From NCBI GenBank assembly GCA_964036295.1, contig OZ038470.1:13955578-14019577 (forward strand): a DNA stretch of 64,000 nucleotides, given 5' to 3'. Of the stretch, positions 58,610-64,000 are shown piece by piece (the stretch's first letter is position 1; the number at the start of each line of letters is the position of its first letter). Position numbers and translations under genes: made by a program. This DNA is from Plumapathes pennacea (taxonomy: Eukaryota; Cnidaria; Anthozoa; Antipatharia; Myriopathidae). The notes beneath the pieces are model-generated. The model saw nothing but the letters and a program-made list of their open reading frames with translations, did no database searches and was not told where the DNA came from.

Positions 58610-61490
58610 TTCAGCTTTCTCTGGCATTTAGCAGTGAATCTCTTGATCCATGTGGTCACTCTACATAGGTTAATTCAGGAGGTTTTCTCTGGATCCATTA
58701 AGGCGTTGTCCACTTTGGAAGAGAAAGTGGACCACATCTCGACTTCAACTTCAGGGTCATAGTAATCAGGAGGTCGGCAGATTTTTCGTTCTGGCCAGTG
58801 ACTTTCGTCTTGCCAGAGGAAACTCGGTCCTTGGATCCATGGGCTTTCTTGTGTAAGGTCTTGTGCAGATAAGCCCCTGGAACAGTCGTCAGAAGTGTTT
58901 AGGTAGCCAGGAGCATGCCTCCACTTGTTCAGATCCGAGCCTTCTCTCAATTCAGCAACCCTGTTGACTACAAAAGTGTGAAATCTGGCTTTCTCACTCT
59001 TGGTGTACTGGAGCACGGTAGTTAAATCTGTCCAGTAGGTGATCTGCTCAGCCTAAATATCTAGCTCTCTCTGGGTGGTTTGGCCAATCCGTACTGTCAG
59101 GACCGCGGCTTGCAGCTCTAATCTCGGTACTGTCAAAGGTTTGATTGGAGCGAGCTTCACCTTTCCAAGCACAAAGGAGCAGTGGTGAATGTCGTCTTCA
59201 GACTGGAGTCTTAGGTAAGCTACAGCGCTAAAGGCAGTTTCAGACACATCAGCAAACACATGACGTTGGCGCTGTACCATGCGACCTTCACTCTTGTTGT
59301 AGCATCTGGGGATTGATAGCTTTGCCATGTCCGGAAGTTCCGTCTTGCAAGTTTCCCAAGCGTCAGATACTGGGCCCGTTATTGGCTGATCCATTGTGTG
59401 CTCTCGCCTCCACAGTTCCTGTATGATCAATCTGGCCCTTGACACAAACAGCGCCACTAGGCCAAAGTGGGTCAAAGATAAAAGAGGTCTGTTTCAGGAT
59501 ACCTCATGGTTGATGCGAAAAGTTTTGGCACGATCTTGATATCCAGAGTATCCCGTTCCGCATTCAAAAGCACACCTAGTGCCCGCTCGACAGGAAGGCT
59601 GTCCAGTTCTAGATCCAGTGACTGGTGGGCGTAATCTGCAACTGGTAGCTTGGCCAGGACCTCTCGGCTGTTGCTCATGAACTTAGTGAGGCGAAAGCCA
59701 CTCCTTGTCAGGAAGTCAATCACTTGCAATGCAAGGCTGATTGCTTCCTGGTCCGATGGAAGAGACCTGAGTAGATTGTCCATGTAATGGTCTCTCAAAG
59801 CTGTTTGGATCGTTACTTCGTCGTCCTCTTGAGAGTGGTCAAGAGCTGTTTGTTTCAAACAGGAACTTGCACTGCGTGGGCTTGATTTTGCTCCAAACAT
59901 CATAGCCTGCATTTGCTCAAAAAAGGCTGATTTTGCTCATTGACGGTGCTTCCTCGATGCATGTTCATTTTCTCTGTGTACATTGTTACACTGGAAGAAA
60001 GGAGTTGCAGTCTCATTCTCATCACCTGTTGTAGTAATGACTGGTTGCATAAATTGTGACGTAACTGGGGGAGCGTACGTTGGGAGCCCTTTGCTTGTGC
60101 CAGTGGCTCTCTCTACATTGAGAAGTGAACCCAGGGCATTGTGGGAGAATACTGGATCAGTAGCAGTTGTCGCTTCTGTCTTCACGAGCTTGGCAAAATC
60201 ACTGAATTTGGGAATGGTATCTTGGTAGAGTCTCATTTTGTTGGTTTCACTGCACCAACGATCCTGCAGCTGCATTGGGAGCTTCTTCGCCATGTTTTGA
60301 TGATTTTTGCGGGTGGTCCAAGATCGTAAAGAAAGAGAGTGACATCATGGCTAAGGCATTGGGTCAGGAAAGTTGAATACCGATCAAGGGCAACATTATC
60401 TCCCAGTTTGATGGTCGGCCATTCAGTTACTTTCTTGAGGTAAGCATTGGAGATCCTCTATGTGTCACCGTACTTTTCTTCCAGCAGCTGTTTTGCTTCC
60501 AGGTAACCCTTCTTGGGGTCCATGAATAGACACCCCTTTATCAGTTTCTTTGGTTGCCCTTCCGGGTACAGTTTCTTCAAAAGTTCGGTTACAGGGAATT
60601 TGTCTGCTTTCAGTGAAAATCTGGTTGTAATCACGCTCGTCACTGGGGGCCGTAGCTCAATAGGTTGAGAGACAGATAAAGCCTTTGATAAAGCAGAAGT
60701 GGGTTGCTGCGACTGTAACTTTGTGTTCATTAAGATATTCATTCATCCCGTCGTTAAAGTTCAGTTCTTGTTCCACTTGAGCGTATGGGCGCTCACGAGC
60801 TTGAGCCACTCCAACCCCTTCCTGCAGTTCAAGCCTTACAGTTTCATTTTGAAGAGCTTGTTTTTTCTCTAGCATAGCGGCTCTGGCAACTAATTCTGCT
60901 GCTTTGGCTCTTTCTCTGGCTCTCGTAGAGACAGATGAAGCTCTTAAAGAAGCCTTGGAACGGTTAGACAGTTTGGAGATAATTGAACCGTTATTGAGCT
61001 GTTCCTCTATTTGGCGCTTTGCCAAGATAGTCCAATTTCCGATTTTGTCAATGAAATCACCCGTTATCTTGTGCTCTTGGTATTAGTCCCTTGCAATGAG
61101 TTTTTCTTCCTTTGTGGTCAGAGTACCACATAAGACATGTGTTTTCTGCAGGTCTTCAAGAACTTCATGCAAAGTCTTCAGTTCACTCTGAACTATGTGC
61201 ACGTTGTCATAGTCTTCAGTGAGCAGTTCTATTTTCTTCATTTGACACGATATTTTCCTTTGGGCAGATTGACCATTTTGCCATTTAATGTGGGCTTGAA
61301 AAGCCATGCCTTTCGCTGTGGGCTTTTTTGTTCTTGCACCGCCGACAACGTCTTGCTTTGTGCTTGTTGCATACTCATTTGCTTTGATGTTTAAATCTTC
61401 TCTCGGTCTCGGTGAACCTTCGAACTCTTGATTAGAGTCAATCATTTCCAAATTCTGCCATCCGGCTCGAAGGACCAAAAATGTTGATGA
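58610..61490 (-). mobile_element. Internally deleted BEL/Pao LTR retrotransposon
   Basis: Reading on the minus strand: a gag-like N-terminal part (61478-61083, then 61025-60657, with Ala/Arg/Glu-rich coiled coil); a gag piece with YPEGQPKKLIKGCLFMD and LLEEKYGDT (60620-60458); a further piece (60293-59937); then directly the C-terminal half of a Pao-type reverse transcriptase (59912-59472, MFGAKSSPRSASSCLKQTAL, then SGFRLTKFMSNSREVL); the Pao A17-like region (59475-59053, GLVALFVSRARLIIQELWR, then RLELQAAVLTVRIG); and the RNase H-adjacent part (59016-58675, RVAELREGSDLNKWRH). Protease, the first half of RT, and integrase are missing. The gag-to-RT junction near 59930 is abrupt. There are several frameshifts, so it is non-functional. 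Confidence 0.85.
61462..61477 (-). promoter_or_regulatory. Primer binding site of the BEL/Pao element
   Basis: On the minus strand the sequence reads TGGTCCTTCGAGCCGG: TGG followed by bases complementary to a tRNA 3' acceptor arm (CCGGCTCGAAGGACCA). It sits just upstream of the gag-like frame, exactly where a PBS should be. This sets the inner edge of the upstream LTR at about 61481. Confidence 0.75.
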
Positions 61491-61800
61491 CTCGACTCTA
61501 GACTCGTGAGATGTCCGGTTGCTGAAGATTTGTTGGGTTCACTTCACAGATACACAAAAAGGTTGATTGATTTATTGACTGAATGAAGACTGATAAAAAA
61601 GCTATTGCCTTAAGTAGCCCAAAAAGAAGTAACATATGGTAGAATACAAAGAACTGAAACAAAAGAGTAAACTGTACAAAGGAAAAAACAGACAGTTCCA
61701 GCCAGTTGGCAACAAGATCCATCAAAAAAGCAAAGTCTTCATTTTTAAGAGTCTATTGAGAACAGTTAAAGCCCTAGAGAGCTTTGGAAGCACTTTAAGA
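61481..61800 (-). repeat. Probable LTR sequence of the BEL/Pao element
   Basis: Sequence immediately 5' of the primer binding site (on the minus strand) should be the LTR; its inner end reads '...catcaacatttt' before TGGTCC. The outer boundary is not resolved because a 'TTTCAGACC' repeat begins at about 61800. A matching downstream LTR was not found near 58.6 kb. Confidence 0.4.
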
Positions 61801-62105
61801 ATACTATGGGATGCACCCAGAAAAAAAAAGGGGGGGAGGGGGGTACTTCCATATGCATATATATAAGCCATATATGTATGTGCTGCCCCAAGGGGTATCA
61901 TTTTCAAGCAGTTTTAGTCTGAATTGGGTATAGATTTTGCCTTTTTGGTCTGAAATAGGGTATCGATTTTGTCTTTTTGGCCTGGGATATGGTATGATTT
62001 TAACAGAAATCGGTTGTTGCAGACATGAAAAAAATATCTGAAGTAGTTCTGAAATAGGGTATACATTTTTGTAGTTGGGTCTGAAATAGGGTATAGATAA
62101 TTTCT
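61800..62105. repeat. 'GGTCTGAAA' repeat with G-rich end, copy 2 (inverted)
   Basis: 'ggtctgaaatagggtatcga' units and 'gtgctgccccaaggggtatc', with a 'ggggggaggggggtac' end, are the inverse of the 43540-43870 block. This is the second member of that dispersed family. Confidence 0.8.
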
Positions 62106-63684
62106 CTTGACACTTTTGCCTTTTATTTCAGAGGGACTGTGATGTTGATGGAAGCATAAAGAACTAGTTCATTCAGCCCCAGATTTTGCTAGTGGGAGGT
62201 CCATTTGATATAGATTTATTACAAATTGTTGAAAGTGTGCCGTGCACCACTCCTTAACAGAAAATGCTAGACGCTGTTCCTGGGCTGCTCGCCTCCTACT
62301 TGTACATGTTAATACATACCTAGCACAAATTGCAAAGCATTATTGACGTTATTCGAGCAGATTTTGCTTGAAAGGTGGGGGTTAGTCTTTCTGTCTGTCT
62401 TTCTATCTGTCTGTTTGTCTATCTGTGATTGAGTAATCAAAGCTTTTCCAAGTGAAACGGTAGAGGACATAGCCGATCACATCAAGCCGACGGGGGCTGG
62501 GGGGCTAAACTCTATTGAGATTTCTTGTGATGCAGATTTTAATGCTTTTGGATGTAATGTTAGGGGTTTCCTACTCTCCGTCCCTCTCGAACACAGTTTA
62601 CGGTCGTTCGTGTATGTGCGTTATCATAATAAACATAAAATCAGTCAGAACACTGTGCCTTTTGCAAATTTTATTGCTTTAAACCTATTGGTATCACCAA
62701 GGGAAGAAAACATTTTGACTACTTCTTGCAAATAGTAGGTTGACCAACTGAAATATATATACGTGACTAGGGGGTGTTGGAGTAATATCGTCAAGCTAGG
62801 CGTGACCTTTTTATACGCAAAATTCTTCAAGAACTTGCTCCAAGAACAGCAAGAGCGATCACACCTTCGAGTTCTTCATGAGCATATTTATTAAGCATTT
62901 AACTGTATTGAAGTTATTAGGTTCAAGATTTCCAAGGGCTTGACGTTTAAGTAGTGTCACCCTGCATGATTCGTGTGAACCATTAGTTGCCGCAACAATA
63001 TCTGGCAAAAAAAATAGAAAGAAAGAAACAATTCGCGTAAACTTTCATTTAGTATTTGGACAAAGTAACAGAACAAATTTCATTGTTTTATCAAACCCAC
63101 AATTGTGCCGATTGCGGTCTGCTCGTTTATGAGATGTATCTTCGCTTTTAAGCCCGTATTAAGTCTCCCTACACAAAACCAAGAAGCCTGGCATTTCATT
63201 GTTTATCAATTGCTAGTTGATGCACCGCTTGATCATGCCAATCTTCTCAAGGATTAATCGGTTTACCACGAACAGGAACACCTTTAATGAACGGAAAGAA
63301 AAAAGTCCTTACAGTACAAAATAAATATTACCTCGTATAGATAATTAAAGCAATATAATGTAAACTGCCACTAATGTATTTATGTGCATGTATACCCTAT
63401 TGTACATCCACCTACACACAAGCATAATGTAATTCACAACACTCAGTATAAAATATCAGTTACACAGAAAAAAGATCACATAAAAACATTGCACCTGAAA
63501 CAGTACTGGAAAAATCTTCAAAGTCTTGCCCATATCTTTCCTTGGGGCTTCTTTTGGCCTGTACTCACAGTGAGTTTTGTGTGGCCTCCCTGTGACAAGA
63601 CGTTTGAAAAGTAAAAGGGTTAATGTGTCTGCCCTTCTTAACAGCCATTATTGAAAGATGCAAACGATCCCAGTCCCAGTGCCA
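62106..63684. other. Gene-free stretch
   Basis: No confident gene. A short 'ctgtctgtctttctatctgt' microsatellite lies at 62388-62425. At about 63647 on the minus strand an ATG (ATGGCTGTTAAGAAGGGC) follows the block shared with 49.4 kb and could mark the start of a short exon, but no splicing supports it. Confidence 0.4.
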
Positions 63685-63775
63685 CGCGCATGACGTAGGA
63701 TTGTCGATATATGATAATTTTGGCATGATTCACAATTGTGAATAATCTCTAATCTCAGGTTCGAGACCATGTTGG
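63685..63775. repeat. Block shared (inverted) with 49385-49490
   Basis: 'gacgtaggattgtcgatatat', 'gataattttggcatgattca' and 'caattgtgaataatctctaat' match the complement of the 49.4 kb block with few differences. Confidence 0.8.
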
Positions 63776-63960
63776 CCAGTTACCCGGTTGAGGTGCCTGA
63801 GGTTGCTGGTCCCCATTCTTCCAGGTGCCTGAGGTTGCTGGTCCCCCCAGGTGCCTGACGTTGTTTGGACCCAGTCCCCCAAAATGACTGAGGTTCTGGT
63901 CCCCATTCTCCCAGGGCCTGATGTTGTTGTACTCAGTCTCCCAGATGCCTGTTATAGGTG
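63776..63960. repeat. Degenerate 'ggtgcctgaggttgctggtcc' minisatellite
   Basis: Four or five imperfect units of about 35-45 bp carry 'ccaggtgcctga', 'ggttgctggtcccc' and 'cagtctcccag'. The phrase 'gtactcagtctcccagatgcc' also resembles 'gtacccagtctcccagtgcc' at 47716, just outside the palindrome. Confidence 0.7.
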
Positions 63961-64000
63961 AGCTTCTGCCGCGGATGGCCCTGGGAACGAGATTGAAGCG

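Noticed and set aside
1-64000. tRNA or rRNA genes
   Set aside because: I saw no cloverleaf with A and B boxes and no rRNA-like block. The only tRNA-related sequence noted is the retrotransposon primer binding site at 61462-61477.

Overview
This is a eukaryotic, intron-rich, metazoan genomic window. The gene content and repeats suggest a cnidarian, most likely an anthozoan (coral or anemone). The evidence is a secreted PAN/EGF/F-type-lectin mosaic gene, two ciliary genes split into many short exons with clean GT-AG borders and near-vertebrate protein similarity, a two-RRM nucleolin, TTAGGG-like interstitial repeats, and abundant hairpin repeats with DIRS-like, BEL/Pao and LINE relics. The exact taxon cannot be read from the sequence. 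All gene models were spliced by eye, keeping reading phase across each intron.

Layout. 1-5.6 kb: a minus-strand secreted lectin-like gene (signal peptide, PAN/apple, EGF, F-type lectin; 1547-3576) flanked by two copies of a ~0.4 kb dispersed repeat and a foldback element. 5.8-6.3 kb: an unrecognised 153-residue minus-strand ORF. 8.2-18.9 kb: ARMC9 on the minus strand, 27 coding exons, 787 residues. 19.15-24.3 kb: nucleolin on the plus strand, 9 coding exons, 709 residues, head-to-head with ARMC9 across 286 bp. 25.9-39.4 kb: CEP104 on the minus strand, 37 coding exons, 887 residues, tail-to-tail with nucleolin. 41.8-47.6 kb: an unrecognised minus-strand gene with a Cys/His-rich C-terminal region and a duplicated, frame-broken exon copy. 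47.75-49.35 kb: a palindrome with arms of about 0.7-0.8 kb. 49.5-51.85 kb: an unrecognised plus-strand gene of about 215 residues with LINE debris in an intron. 53.1-56.1 kb: a decayed DIRS-like tyrosine-recombinase retrotransposon. 56.8-58.1 kb: two adjacent, unrelated 21-bp minisatellites. 58.6-61.5 kb: an internally deleted BEL/Pao element on the minus strand with a recognisable primer binding site. 61.5-64 kb: probable LTR, dispersed repeats and a degenerate minisatellite.

How the genes work together. ARMC9 and CEP104 are, from established knowledge, members of the same ciliary-tip protein module that is defective in Joubert syndrome. Here they lie on either side of nucleolin within about 31 kb. 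ARMC9 and NCL are also near neighbours in human (2q37), so that pair looks like an ancient linkage. The addition of CEP104 (human 1p36) makes a compact ARMC9-NCL-CEP104 block, which is the most interesting structural observation in the window. No prokaryotic operon, CRISPR array or defence system is present.
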